The translations under genes were made by a program, and so were the position numbers. A stretch of 47,034 nt of DNA from Actinomycetota bacterium (lineage in GTDB: Bacteria; Actinomycetota; AC-67). Positions within the stretch are counted from its first letter, which is position 1, and every line of letters begins with the position of its first letter. Location of the stretch: positions 1-47,034 of the forward strand of contig JBAZZY010000021.1 in NCBI GenBank assembly GCA_041658565.1, in the 5' to 3' direction. The notes below the pieces were generated by a model. It was not told where the DNA came from. It saw nothing but the letters and a program-made list of their open reading frames with translations, and made no database searches. Shown piece by piece: positions 22,788 to 30,509 of the stretch.

Positions 22788-25073
22788 ATGAGGCTTTCAA
22801 AGATGAGTTCGGCGCGCGCGCCGAAGAGCGTGGTCGCGTCGGTGCTCGTGCTCGTGCTCGGGCTGTCCCTCGCGGGGCGCGCGGACGTGGGCGAGGTCGA
22901 GATCGCAAGCGGTCCGCTGACGGCCGTTGTGCGTCTCGATCCGTTCGGTGTTTCGTTTCAGCAAGACCGGGGAGAGGGCTTCACAGATATTCCATCTGAC
23001 TTGCTCGGCCGGTACGGGACCCTCGGCTTCACCGTGGACGCGCGCGTGGACGCGCAGAGTCCGGCGGCCGGGTACGGGCTGTTTGCCGATGCGCCCGGTC
23101 CCTGGTTTCACGCCACGCGCGCGACGGAGACCGGCCCCGGCAAGTTCCTGGTTGCGACCGACGACCCCACCAGGACCTTCGACCTGATCGTTTCCGCCGG
23201 CGCGGACGGCGTCATGCAGGTGCGCGCGACGCTGAACAACGCTATCGGGGTCACCGCGACGGGTTGGTCGTTCGAGGCGGCCGAGGGCGAGCGTTTCCTC
23301 GGATTCGGCGAGCGCGCGAACGGAGCCGACCAGACCGGAAATATGGTCGAGACCTGGAACGAGGAAGGCCCGTGGTCGGGTGGATCCCTCAAGCCTGTGA
23401 CCGATCCGGCGCTGGGCGATCGCTGGCAAGGTCCGACACCGTTCCCCGGTACGAACTTCTCGATGCCGTGGTTCGTCAGCAGCCGTGGCTACGGGTTCTT
23501 GCTGGACACCTCGTACCCGAGCCGCTTCCGCATGGGCTCGGATCGCAAAGACGCCTGGAACGTCGAGAGCCGCGATCCGGAGTTCGCCTTCCGCGTCTAC
23601 GCAGGGCCGACGCCGGCGGACGTGGTTGCGCGCTTCAGCGCCGACGTGGGCCGTCAGCCCGAGCCCTCGGAGTGGTTCTTCGGACCCTGGTACCAGCCGT
23701 CGGGTTCGATCGGAGGATCGCTCGCGGCCAAGTGGCGCGACGAGTGGGACGTTCCGATGACCGTTGCCCAGACCTACACGCACTACCTGCCTTGCGGCGC
23801 GCAGGTCGGCAACCGCGACGCGCGCAAGGCCCAAACCGAGGCCTATCATGCGCTCGGATACAAGATCACGACCTACGTGAACTCCTTCGTCTGCATGGAT
23901 CATCCCGAGGGCGCCTACGACGAGGGCGACGCCAAGGGGTACTTCATCAAGACCCGCGCCGGCACCACGTATCCGGTTCCGTATGCGGCTTACTACGACT
24001 CGCCCTGGCACGGGATCGTGGACTTCTCCAACCCCGACGCCGGCGAATGGTGGCGGGGGCTCATCACCCAGGCGCTCGAGGACGGTTACGACGGTTGGAT
24101 GGAGGACTTCGGCGAGTACGTGCCGCCCGACGCTGTGATGTTCGACGGCCGTTCGGGCCTGGAGGCGCACAACGACTACTGCAACCAGTATCACGAAGCC
24201 TCCGATGTGCTGACGCGCGCCCGGGAGTTCGCCCAGTTCGTTCGCTGCGGCTACACGGGGTCGGCCAAGTACTCGCGCCTAGTGTGGGGCGGCGATCCGT
24301 CCGAGGACTTCTCCAAAGCCGATGGTCTGGCGGCCGCGGTGAGCCAGGGGATTTCCATGGGACTCTCCGGCGTCGCCTACTGGGGTAGCGACATCGGGGG
24401 CTTTCACGCGATCTTCACCGACCGCACCGACGCCGAGTTGCAGTCTCGGTGGCTTCAGTTCGGGGCGTTCTCCGGCATCATGCGTACCCAAGGCAACGGG
24501 TACCCGCGCCCCGGGGATTCCACGCCGCGCGCGCAGCCTTGGGACGACGACGTCCGCCCGATCTGGCGTAAGTTCGCCAAGTTGCGGACTCAGTTGTTCC
24601 CCTACATCTGGGACGCGGCGCAGGAGTACCGCAGCACCGGGATACCGATGATCCGTCACCTTGGGCTGGCGAATCCGGCGGATCAGGGGGCTTACTCGCC
24701 CGAGGCGGAGTACGAGTACATGTTCGGCCCGGACATCCTTGTGGCACCCGTGATCGAGTCGGGAGCGACCACCCGGGATGTCTACCTCCCGCCTGGGGAG
24801 TGGGTGGATTTCTGGCAGGCCGTTGCCTACGACGAGGCAACCGGGTCCTTCGATCGCGTGGGGTCGGCGACGACCGTCACGGGAGGCCGGGTGGTAAAGG
24901 CCGACGCTCCGCTGGATCGGATTCCGCTATTCGTGCGCGCGGGCGCATGCCTGCGACTGCTTCCGGCCGACGTGGATACGCTGGCCGATCTTGGGGCAGA
25001 AGTGGACGGGTTGGTGCGCCTGGCGGACGTCACGCAGACGCGCGCGCTCGACTTTGGTGGGTGCTCGGGCTAG
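22788..25073 (+). CDS. Exported GH31 alpha-glucosidase family enzyme
   Basis: The 761-residue protein has the GH31 catalytic barrel: nucleophile Asp440 in GWMEDFGEYVPP and acid/base Asp535 in GVAYWGSDIGGFH. The N-terminal beta-sandwich domain is present (FLGFGERANGADQTG) and the proximal C-terminal domain ends with the usual LPPGEWVDFW motif. The N-terminus (MRLSKMSSARAPKSVVASVLVLVLGLSLAG) is a signal peptide. ATG 22788 is preceded by GGGAGGGTC, an excellent ribosome-binding site. GH31 members act on alpha-glucosides, alpha-xylosides or sulfoquinovosides; the WMEDFGEY variant should be compared with these subgroups before naming a substrate. Confidence 0.92.
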   Translation: MRLSKMSSARAPKSVVASVLVLVLGLSLAGRADVGEVEIASGPLTAVVRLDPFGVSFQQDRGEGFTDIPSDLLGRYGTLGFTVDARVDAQSPAAGYGLFADAPGPWFHATRATETGPGKFLVATDDPTRTFDLIVSAGADGVMQVRATLNNAIGVTATGWSFEAAEGERFLGFGERANGADQTGNMVETWNEEGPWSGGSLKPVTDPALGDRWQGPTPFPGTNFSMPWFVSSRGYGFLLDTSYPSRFRMGSDRKDAWNVESRDPEFAFRVYAGPTPADVVARFSADVGRQPEPSEWFFGPWYQPSGSIGGSLAAKWRDEWDVPMTVAQTYTHYLPCGAQVGNRDARKAQTEAYHALGYKITTYVNSFVCMDHPEGAYDEGDAKGYFIKTRAGTTYPVPYAAYYDSPWHGIVDFSNPDAGEWWRGLITQALEDGYDGWMEDFGEYVPPDAVMFDGRSGLEAHNDYCNQYHEASDVLTRAREFAQFVRCGYTGSAKYSRLVWGGDPSEDFSKADGLAAAVSQGISMGLSGVAYWGSDIGGFHAIFTDRTDAELQSRWLQFGAFSGIMRTQGNGYPRPGDSTPRAQPWDDDVRPIWRKFAKLRTQLFPYIWDAAQEYRSTGIPMIRHLGLANPADQGAYSPEAEYEYMFGPDILVAPVIESGATTRDVYLPPGEWVDFWQAVAYDEATGSFDRVGSATTVTGGRVVKADAPLDRIPLFVRAGACLRLLPADVDTLADLGAEVDGLVRLADVTQTRALDFGGCSG

Positions 25074-25079
25074 GGGTCG

Positions 25080-26072
25080 CTAGCAGGCGGCGCTGAGGAT
25101 CCGGTACGGGTTGACCGGGTTGCCGCCGTTGGGGTGCCACTCGAAGTGCAGGTGCGGACCCGAGCAGTTCCCCGTACACCCGACTCGACCCATGAACTCG
25201 CCCATCTGAACCGACTGGCCGACTCTGACCGAACGGCTGGACAAGTGCGCGTACCACCACTCGTCTCCACCGGAGTCGCGGATGATGATTCCAAGGCCCA
25301 TCCAGTTGCCGGTCGGGGTGTCCACCACGCGCGCAGGCATCGCTGCTCGTACGGGCTGACCGCTGTTGGCGCGAATGTCGTTCCCCGCGTGCGGACCGCC
25401 GCGCCGGGCGTCGCCCCAGTCGTTGGAAACCGATACGGGACCGCCGACCGGACACAGGAATCCGCGACCACCGGATCGCGATGCGCGCGCGCCCAAGCGC
25501 GCGCCGAACTTCTTGACCAGCGCCTGCAGCTTCGTCAGCTCCGCGAGTTTCGCGTTGAGTTCCTTGCGGCGCGCGCTCATCTCGTTGCGGCCGGCCGTGG
25601 CGCGCTTGACTGCCGACCGCAGAGCGGCGGACTGGACCCTCGACCGAGCGCGAAGCGCCTGGACTTCTTCGAGGAGTTCCTGCTCGCCCATCCGGACCTG
25701 CTCGAGGTAACTCATGCGATCGATCGCACCGGCGAGGTCTCCGCCGATGGTCAGGGCGGGGGCGTTGTCCTCGACGCCCATGATGTATAGCTCGGCGGCG
25801 CGATGGCTGATTGCTTGGCGCAGGAACGTGTGGCGGCCGGAGGCGGCTCGCAAGGCCCCACGGTGCGCGGCTGCGGCCTTCTCGGCGAGTTCGAGCTTTG
25901 TGGTTGCAACGTCGAGGCGTCGGCTGATCACGCTCATCTGCGCGCGCACCGCGGAGATCTTGGTGCGGATCTCGGGGAGGGTGAGCGCGCTCGCGGGCTG
26001 GGCGCTTGAAATGCTCGACAGGACCATCGCAAGAACGATGGCCGGCTGTAGTGCCGTCTTTTTTAGTCTCAT
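25080..26072 (-). CDS. Secreted coiled-coil M23 peptidase (EnvC/NlpD-like)
   Basis: This 330-residue protein has a signal peptide (to about ASA, residue 29), a long coiled-coil region (about 30-195) rich in Ala/Glu/Arg heptads, and a C-terminal LytM/M23 domain. Zinc-site motifs are present: GGPHAGNDIRA (HxxxD) and GPHLHFEWH (HxH). M23 domains cleave peptidoglycan cross-links; coiled-coil members often act as cell-division or wall-turnover hydrolases or their activators. Cysteines near the C-terminus (CPVGG, GCTGNC, SAAC) could form disulfides outside the cell. It is divergent from sigR, with a 24-bp perfect palindrome between them. Confidence 0.9.
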   Translation of the reverse strand: MRLKKTALQPAIVLAMVLSSISSAQPASALTLPEIRTKISAVRAQMSVISRRLDVATTKLELAEKAAAAHRGALRAASGRHTFLRQAISHRAAELYIMGVEDNAPALTIGGDLAGAIDRMSYLEQVRMGEQELLEEVQALRARSRVQSAALRSAVKRATAGRNEMSARRKELNAKLAELTKLQALVKKFGARLGARASRSGGRGFLCPVGGPVSVSNDWGDARRGGPHAGNDIRANSGQPVRAAMPARVVDTPTGNWMGLGIIIRDSGGDEWWYAHLSSRSVRVGQSVQMGEFMGRVGCTGNCSGPHLHFEWHPNGGNPVNPYRILSAAC

Positions 26073-26167
26073 GGGCTGGGGAAGCGCCTCGCGGGCTGCC
26101 GAGACGCCGGAATACCCGTAGCCAGGCTGCCAGAGACCTCCGGAGGGGTCAAATCGAGCTAGTCACC

Positions 26168-26191
26168 AAAACTGACGCGCGCGTCAGTTTT
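26168..26191. promoter_or_regulatory. Perfect 24-bp palindrome in the M23/sigR divergent region
   Basis: The half-site AAAACTGACGCG is followed directly by its exact complement. It lies 95 bp from the M23 start and 49 bp from the sigR start. A terminator is unlikely between divergent genes, so an operator for a dimeric regulator is the better reading. Confidence 0.55.
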
Positions 26192-26240
26192 GCCCCGGCC
26201 GCCAGGTCAAGGTCGAGCCTCTGTGTAAAGTGTTCGCGAA

Positions 26241-26852
26241 ATGACAGGAGAGACTGCGGGGGCGGCGACGAAGGAGCGGTTCGAGGCCGAAGCTCTTCCC
26301 TACCTTGACCAGCTCTACGCTGCGGCTTTGCGGATGACGAGGAACCCAGCCGACGCCGAGGACCTCGTCCAGCAGGTGTTCATGCGGGCCTACACCGCCT
26401 TCCACCAGTTCGAGTCGGGAACCAACTTAAAGGCCTGGCTCTACAAGATCTTGACCAACACATTTATTTCGGGCTACCGCAAGAAGCAGCGTCAGCCCCG
26501 GACCGTGTCGGCGGACGAGTACGAGGACTTCTCGCTGTACGACACGATGGTCGAGCATCGCCTAACCCCAGAGGCTGAGCTGCTGGATCGACTGCCCGAC
26601 GAAGAGGTCAAGGCCGCGTTGGACTCGTTGCCGGAGCAGTTTCGGACGGCCGTCTTGCTGGCCGACGTCGAAGGATTCAGTTACCAGGAAATCGCAGACA
26701 TCATGGGAGTAGCGATCGGAACCGTCATGTCTCGGCTCCATCGTGGAAGGAAGGCGCTCCAGCGAGCGTTATGGGAATACGCAAGGACTCGCGGGCTGGT
26801 AGAGGATAGGGAGCCATGGAGAACCCCGAGACGGACTGTAGATCCGTCCTAG
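26241..26852 (+). CDS. sigR: ECF sigma factor, SigR/SigH type
   Basis: The 203-residue sigma factor has region 2 (YLDQLYAAALRMTRNPADAEDLVQQVFMRAYTAFHQF) with the SigR-type F-x-x-G-TNLKAWLYKILTN motif, and region 4 (LPEQFRTAVLLADVEGFSYQEIADIMGVAIGTVMSRLHRGRKALQ). These match actinobacterial SigR/SigH, which controls thiol-oxidative stress genes under the redox anti-sigma RsrA. The RsrA-like gene overlaps its 3' end by 37 bp. A TAAAGT box at 26226-26231 lies 9 nt upstream of the ATG. I did not see the SigR-type GGAAT/GTT promoter. Confidence 0.92.
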   Translation: MTGETAGAATKERFEAEALPYLDQLYAAALRMTRNPADAEDLVQQVFMRAYTAFHQFESGTNLKAWLYKILTNTFISGYRKKQRQPRTVSADEYEDFSLYDTMVEHRLTPEAELLDRLPDEEVKAALDSLPEQFRTAVLLADVEGFSYQEIADIMGVAIGTVMSRLHRGRKALQRALWEYARTRGLVEDREPWRTPRRTVDPS

Positions 26853-27058
26853 AGCGCCTGTATCTCTACCTGGACGGAGAGATCGCGCCGGAAGACGGCA
26901 CGGATATTGGGCGGCACATCAGGGACTGTTTGCCGTGTCAGGACCATGCCGACTTCGAGCAGCACTTCAAGGAACTCGTCAGGCGGAAGGTGTGCAAGGA
27001 AGACGTGCCGGCGCACCTCCTGGAGCGGGTGCGCGCCAATCTCGAATCGATGACCTGA
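26816..27058 (+). CDS. rsrA: Zinc-binding anti-sigma factor, RsrA-like
   Basis: This 80-residue protein has the ZAS motif HIRDCLPC (H-x3-C-x2-C), an additional cysteine near the N-terminus (DCRSVLERLYLYLDGE) and another in RRKVCKED, the pattern of redox-sensitive RsrA/RshA anti-sigmas. On oxidation such proteins form disulfides, lose zinc and release their sigma factor. It overlaps sigR by 37 bp, the standard arrangement. The ATG at 26816 is preceded by AGGATAGGGAG. Confidence 0.9.
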   Translation: MENPETDCRSVLERLYLYLDGEIAPEDGTDIGRHIRDCLPCQDHADFEQHFKELVRRKVCKEDVPAHLLERVRANLESMT

Positions 27059-27069
27059 GCGGCAGCGAA

Positions 27070-28320
27070 TTACCACTCCATCGAAGTTCCGCGCTTCTCG
27101 AGCACCTTCGCCAGAGCCTGAATGACTGCCGGGTCGTATTCGTAGGTCATCCCCAGGTACAGCCTTTCCAGGGCGTCTCTTGGGTTGAGTCCGATTCCGC
27201 CGGGCTTGGTGATGTCGTCGAACGCGCTCGCCACCTTGATGATCTTGGCGCCCGCGGACAGGTCCGGGTCGGCATCCTCGCCGCGACGGCGGTACGGATC
27301 GTGCTGGCGCTCGATCATGTCGGCGACCTTCGGGAAGTGGCCGGTCTCCCTCACGATTCCTGCTCCCACCACGGCCAACTCCCTGCGGTCGGGCTCGCCG
27401 GCCGCCGGATCCGGAATGCTCACCCGGCCGATGTCGTGCAGTAGCGCTGCGTACTCGATCTCGTTCAGCGCTTGGTCGGTGATCCCCAGTTCGCGCGCGA
27501 TCGCCACCGAGAGGTCCGCGACGCGGCCGGAGTGCCCGCGCGCGGTGTAGCCCGCGAGTTCGGGCACCTTGGAGAGCGCGCGGATGGTCTGCAGGTAGGT
27601 CTTGCGGATCGAGGCGAATTGCCGGAAGGCAAACTGGGTTGCGGCAAGGGGGGCGAGGAACAGCGGGAACGCCCAGTAGTCCAGCGACGGATAAGAGAGT
27701 GCGAGCAAGGCACCCACCGACAGGATGGACAAGTGCAGAGCCGATGTTGAGCGCAGAGTGCTGACGAAGACCGGAAGGAATGGGATCCGCTCCCGGTCGA
27801 CCTGATGGAACGCGTGCAGCAGCGTCTCCATGAACAACAGGGTCACCAAGATGACGAGCAATCCCTCCTTAGAGATGCTCGTGCCGGCCGCGCCGCCGGC
27901 CGGGGAGTGGTTGCCGAACGGTTCGAGCACCGATATCCCGGCGATGGAGTAGTAGACGGACATCGCAGCCGCCAGTACGACGACTCGGCGCGCGCTGTCG
28001 AGGAGTCGAGTGGGCTCGCGGAGCACTGCGCGCATGGCGGTCGAGATCGTAAGTCCGCAGGCGAGAACCGTTACCGCCGCGGGAACGTCGATGCCGGCGA
28101 GGAAGGCGAAGCCGAGAGCGGGCGCAAGGCCCATCGAGTACTGACGGTCGTTCGGAAGGGTCACCTCGAACATCTCGCCGGCCGCTACGAGGGCGGCGAA
28201 CGCGCCGAATACCCGCCAGTCGCCGGGCACAAGAAAGACCACCGACACCGTGACGACACATAGTGCGCCGGCCGCCGTGATGACGTCGCTAGAGCGAAGC
28301 CGCGTACGCGCCGCTTCCAT
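27070..28320 (-). CDS. Membrane HD-domain phosphohydrolase lacking the GYP motif
   Basis: The protein has an N-terminal multi-helix membrane region (about 1-235) and a cytoplasmic HD domain (about 240-416) with RGHSGRVADLSVAIA and ALLHDIGRVSIPD. The GYP triplet expected of c-di-GMP phosphodiesterases is not visible; instead the segment around RQHDPYRRRGEDADPD takes its place. ATG 28320 was chosen because GGAGGAGG lies about 10 nt upstream; it overlaps the preceding HD-GYP gene by 32 bp. A divergent HD-GYP or another phosphohydrolase activity is possible. It is likely co-transcribed with the upstream HD-GYP gene and micropeptide. Confidence 0.8.
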   Translation of the reverse strand: MEAARTRLRSSDVITAAGALCVVTVSVVFLVPGDWRVFGAFAALVAAGEMFEVTLPNDRQYSMGLAPALGFAFLAGIDVPAAVTVLACGLTISTAMRAVLREPTRLLDSARRVVVLAAAMSVYYSIAGISVLEPFGNHSPAGGAAGTSISKEGLLVILVTLLFMETLLHAFHQVDRERIPFLPVFVSTLRSTSALHLSILSVGALLALSYPSLDYWAFPLFLAPLAATQFAFRQFASIRKTYLQTIRALSKVPELAGYTARGHSGRVADLSVAIARELGITDQALNEIEYAALLHDIGRVSIPDPAAGEPDRRELAVVGAGIVRETGHFPKVADMIERQHDPYRRRGEDADPDLSAGAKIIKVASAFDDITKPGGIGLNPRDALERLYLGMTYEYDPAVIQALAKVLEKRGTSMEW

Positions 28321-29617
28321 CGCCTTCCTCCTCCAGCGTGATGTATTCCTCTGTTGTGGGTTCCCAGTGCCGCTTTGCCAGCGCCTTCTCGAGGGCAGCG
28401 ACCGCGCGCCCATCGAACTGGCTGCCCATGCAGCGCCGGAGTTCCACCAAAGCGTCCTGAATAGGTATCGCCTTCCGGTACGTCCGAGTTGAGGTCATGG
28501 AGTCAAATGCGTCGGCCACCGAGATCAGGCGGGCGAACAGGGGGATGGCATCGCCCGAGAGTCCGTCGGGATACCCGCGACCATCGATTCGCTCATGGTG
28601 GTGGCGCACACCCTCGATGGCCTCTTCCAAGAGGTCGATCTCGGAGATGATCTCGACTCCTCGTTCGGGGTGGATCTTCATGTGGTCGTATTCAGCGTCG
28701 GTCAACTTGCCTGTCTTTCTAAGGACCGAACCCAGGATCGTCAGCTTTCCGACATCGTGCATGAGGGCCGCGTAACGGATGGCCCGGCATCGGGGCTCCG
28801 AGAGCCCGTAGGCGCGCGCCGTCCACTCGGCCAATCGCGAAACCCGCTCCGCGTGTCCTCGGGTGTAGGGGTCCTTGGCCTCGATCGCCTCGACCAGGCT
28901 GCGAACCGTCTTGTCGAAGGCCCCCTGCATCGTGATCGCGGCTTGAAAAGCGTGGCGCGCGACCAGCAGCGGCATAAGAAGGAACAGCACAGAAGCCCAA
29001 GACACTTGCCGGTAGAGCAACCCAAGCAGTAGTCCGAGCAGGGCAAACGCAACGTAGGTGCCTATTAGGCCTGCGTACTGGGACCGCCAGACGCGGATCA
29101 TCGACCGCTTCTCGCTGATCGCTACGGCCCCCGATACCAACAGGGTATTCGCGAGGAAGTTGACGGCCGTGCAGGCCAGCAGGGGGACGAGAACGCCGCC
29201 CAGAACCGAACCGCTGAGCAGGGAGGAGCCGACCCCCGAGGTGATCCGGATCCCGCCCGCCCACTCGTAGACGAGACCGGCCAGCCCGGCGCTGATGGCG
29301 AGTTGCGAGGCGTTGAAGAGATGCCGGATCGGGGACCGCCCGCGCGCGTTGCGCAAGCTGAGCGTCCCCAGCAGCGTCGCGACGATCGCTTCCGCAGGCC
29401 CCGCCGTAACGATCGCCGCGATCGTGACCACAAAACTAACCGAGTACGTCGTGCCGTTGGCCATTTCGACTGGGAATTGCTCGGCGAGAAAGGCGAGCAC
29501 GCCGAGGCCAAGGGCGAGCCCCCACAGCACTCCGACAGGAGTGCTCAGCGTCAAAGCCGAGACTCCAGTGGCGCTTAAGAAGCAAAAAGCTACGTATAGG
29601 CGGATAGAAGGCCGCAT
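28289..29617 (-). CDS. Membrane HD-GYP domain protein, putative c-di-GMP phosphodiesterase
   Basis: This 442-residue protein has a hydrophobic N-terminal half (about eight helices, to residue 225) and a complete HD-GYP domain. Visible motifs are RGHAERVSRLAEW, YAALMHDVGKL, VRHHHERIDGRGYPDGLSG and ISVADAFDSMTS. HD-GYP domains hydrolyse c-di-GMP to GMP using a two- or three-metal centre. The start at ATG 29617 follows GCGGAGACCT. The membrane half could sense an external or intramembrane signal. It lies 82 bp downstream of a predicted 24-residue exported peptide on the same strand and overlaps the second HD protein, forming one unit. Confidence 0.88.
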   Translation of the reverse strand: MRPSIRLYVAFCFLSATGVSALTLSTPVGVLWGLALGLGVLAFLAEQFPVEMANGTTYSVSFVVTIAAIVTAGPAEAIVATLLGTLSLRNARGRSPIRHLFNASQLAISAGLAGLVYEWAGGIRITSGVGSSLLSGSVLGGVLVPLLACTAVNFLANTLLVSGAVAISEKRSMIRVWRSQYAGLIGTYVAFALLGLLLGLLYRQVSWASVLFLLMPLLVARHAFQAAITMQGAFDKTVRSLVEAIEAKDPYTRGHAERVSRLAEWTARAYGLSEPRCRAIRYAALMHDVGKLTILGSVLRKTGKLTDAEYDHMKIHPERGVEIISEIDLLEEAIEGVRHHHERIDGRGYPDGLSGDAIPLFARLISVADAFDSMTSTRTYRKAIPIQDALVELRRCMGSQFDGRAVAALEKALAKRHWEPTTEEYITLEEEGDGSGAYAASL

Positions 29618-29699
29618 AGGTCTCCGCTCATAGGTCTCTGAGCCAAGAGGGTGGGGTCAGGCGGCGCCGCTTACGCCCGGTCGGTTCATTTTCTAGATC

Positions 29700-29774
29700 T
29701 CACCACTTCGCATTTGCCCCAGCTGCGAGGAACATCGCTGCCAGGGTCGCAAGCATCGCAAGGACGCGTTTCAT
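29700..29774 (-). CDS. 24-residue signal-peptide-like micropeptide
   Basis: This short frame, below usual ORF length limits, starts at ATG 29774 (MKRVLAMLATLAAMF...) and ends ...GANAKW then TGA. It has a basic start, a hydrophobic core of about 15 residues and a small-residue AGANA stretch that could be a signal-peptidase site, leaving only a few residues. The nearest purine-rich stretch (GGGAG) lies about 13 nt upstream. It is the first gene of the unit leading to the two HD proteins and is itself preceded by a structured leader. It might be an exported signal, a membrane micropeptide or a chance frame; no family is recognised. Confidence 0.5.
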   Translation of the reverse strand: MKRVLAMLATLAAMFLAAGANAKW

Positions 29775-29804
29775 GTTTAGGCGTCAACTCCCTTCGAACG
29801 GATT

Positions 29805-29988
29805 CCCCTCGTCCGCTAGTGAGGGGTGTGTCCGCTCCGCTCAGGGCTGGTTGGCGCCGCCGCCCGATCTCACCCGATTTGTTGTTGTCAATCCGGCGTT
29901 GGATGGGATCGAACGCAAGAGAACTCCCCCCGGTACCGGCAAAGCACTACTTCCAGGGGGAGTTCCTAATCCTGACCTTCCGGTCAGG
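29805..29988 (-). ncRNA. Structured 5' leader of the micropeptide/HD-GYP unit (candidate cis-regulatory RNA)
   Basis: Read on the minus strand, the leader contains four helices: CCTGACC-GGAA-GGTCAGG with a GNRA-type tetraloop (29988-29971), a 10-bp stem GAACTCCCCC/GGGGGAGTTC with a 25-nt loop (29965-29921), AACGC/GCGTT-type stem (29916-29896), and CCCCTC/GAGGGG (29826-29805) near the micropeptide start. A TTGACA on the minus strand (30028-30023) may be the -35. The large loop includes the self-complementary CCGGTACCGG. I could not match it to a known riboswitch; the c-di-GMP GEMM consensus does not fit. Confidence 0.5.
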
Positions 29989-30040
29989 GAGCGCACCTAT
30001 GGTGTCACTACGCAACACAAATTGTCAACAGTCACTCCTG

Positions 30041-30274
30041 TCACGGTAGCGGGAGGAGGGGGTTCGGGGCGAGAGGTTCAAGAACCGACTCCAGGGATGA
30101 TAGGTCAGCAACCAGTTGTTCGATTGTCGACGCGGGGAATCTCCGATGCCCGCCCAACGTGGCGAGATACGGCAACCGGCCTTCCTTGGCCCAACGGGCA
30201 ATCGTCTTGGGCGAAACGTGGAGGCGACCGGCGACCTCCGAGGTGCGAAGGTATTTCTCTCTGCGTGCCATCAT
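30041..30274 (-). CDS. bldC: BldC-like MerR/excisionase-type DNA-binding protein
   Basis: The 77-residue protein is a lone winged-helix of the BldC/excisionase type: LRTSEVAGRLHVSPKTIARWAKEGRLPYLATLGGHRRFPASTIEQLV. The LGGHRRF wing is characteristic. BldC is a small developmental regulator in Streptomyces that binds direct repeats cooperatively. ATG 30274 has GGAGG 7 nt upstream; the longer frame adds 17 unlikely residues. It lies upstream of, and on the same strand as, the HD-GYP leader, separated by only a short gap, so it could be co-transcribed or regulate that unit. Orthology to BldC is inferred from size and sequence pattern. Confidence 0.8.
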   Translation of the reverse strand: MMARREKYLRTSEVAGRLHVSPKTIARWAKEGRLPYLATLGGHRRFPASTIEQLVADLSSLESVLEPLAPNPLLPLP

Positions 30275-30509
30275 CTTCCATCCTCCGATAAGGGGTTTAC
30301 TCGGCAGGGGACCGGGGTGGAGCACGAGATGGCGTGTTCCGGGAGCAATTTCGAAGTCTCCCGCGCTGGCGCGACATGCGGGTTGATCCGTTTGCTGGGT
30401 TGGGGCTGTTCATGGCCGCATTCTTGGATCGAATCGTCGAAGCGGCATCCCCCAAGGGGTGTAACTAATCTCGGTCGGGTGGCGTAGATAATCGGTCGGG
30501 GCAGGGGGG

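Noticed and set aside
29805..29988. Assignment of the leader to the c-di-GMP-I (GEMM) riboswitch
   Set aside because: The GNRA-capped stem is suggestive, but the conserved GEMM core sequences are not present, so no known class was assigned.
29651..30291. Plus-strand frames across the HD-GYP leader and the BldC-like gene
   Set aside because: They run antisense to a convincing regulator gene and to the hairpins, and have no domain-like sequence.
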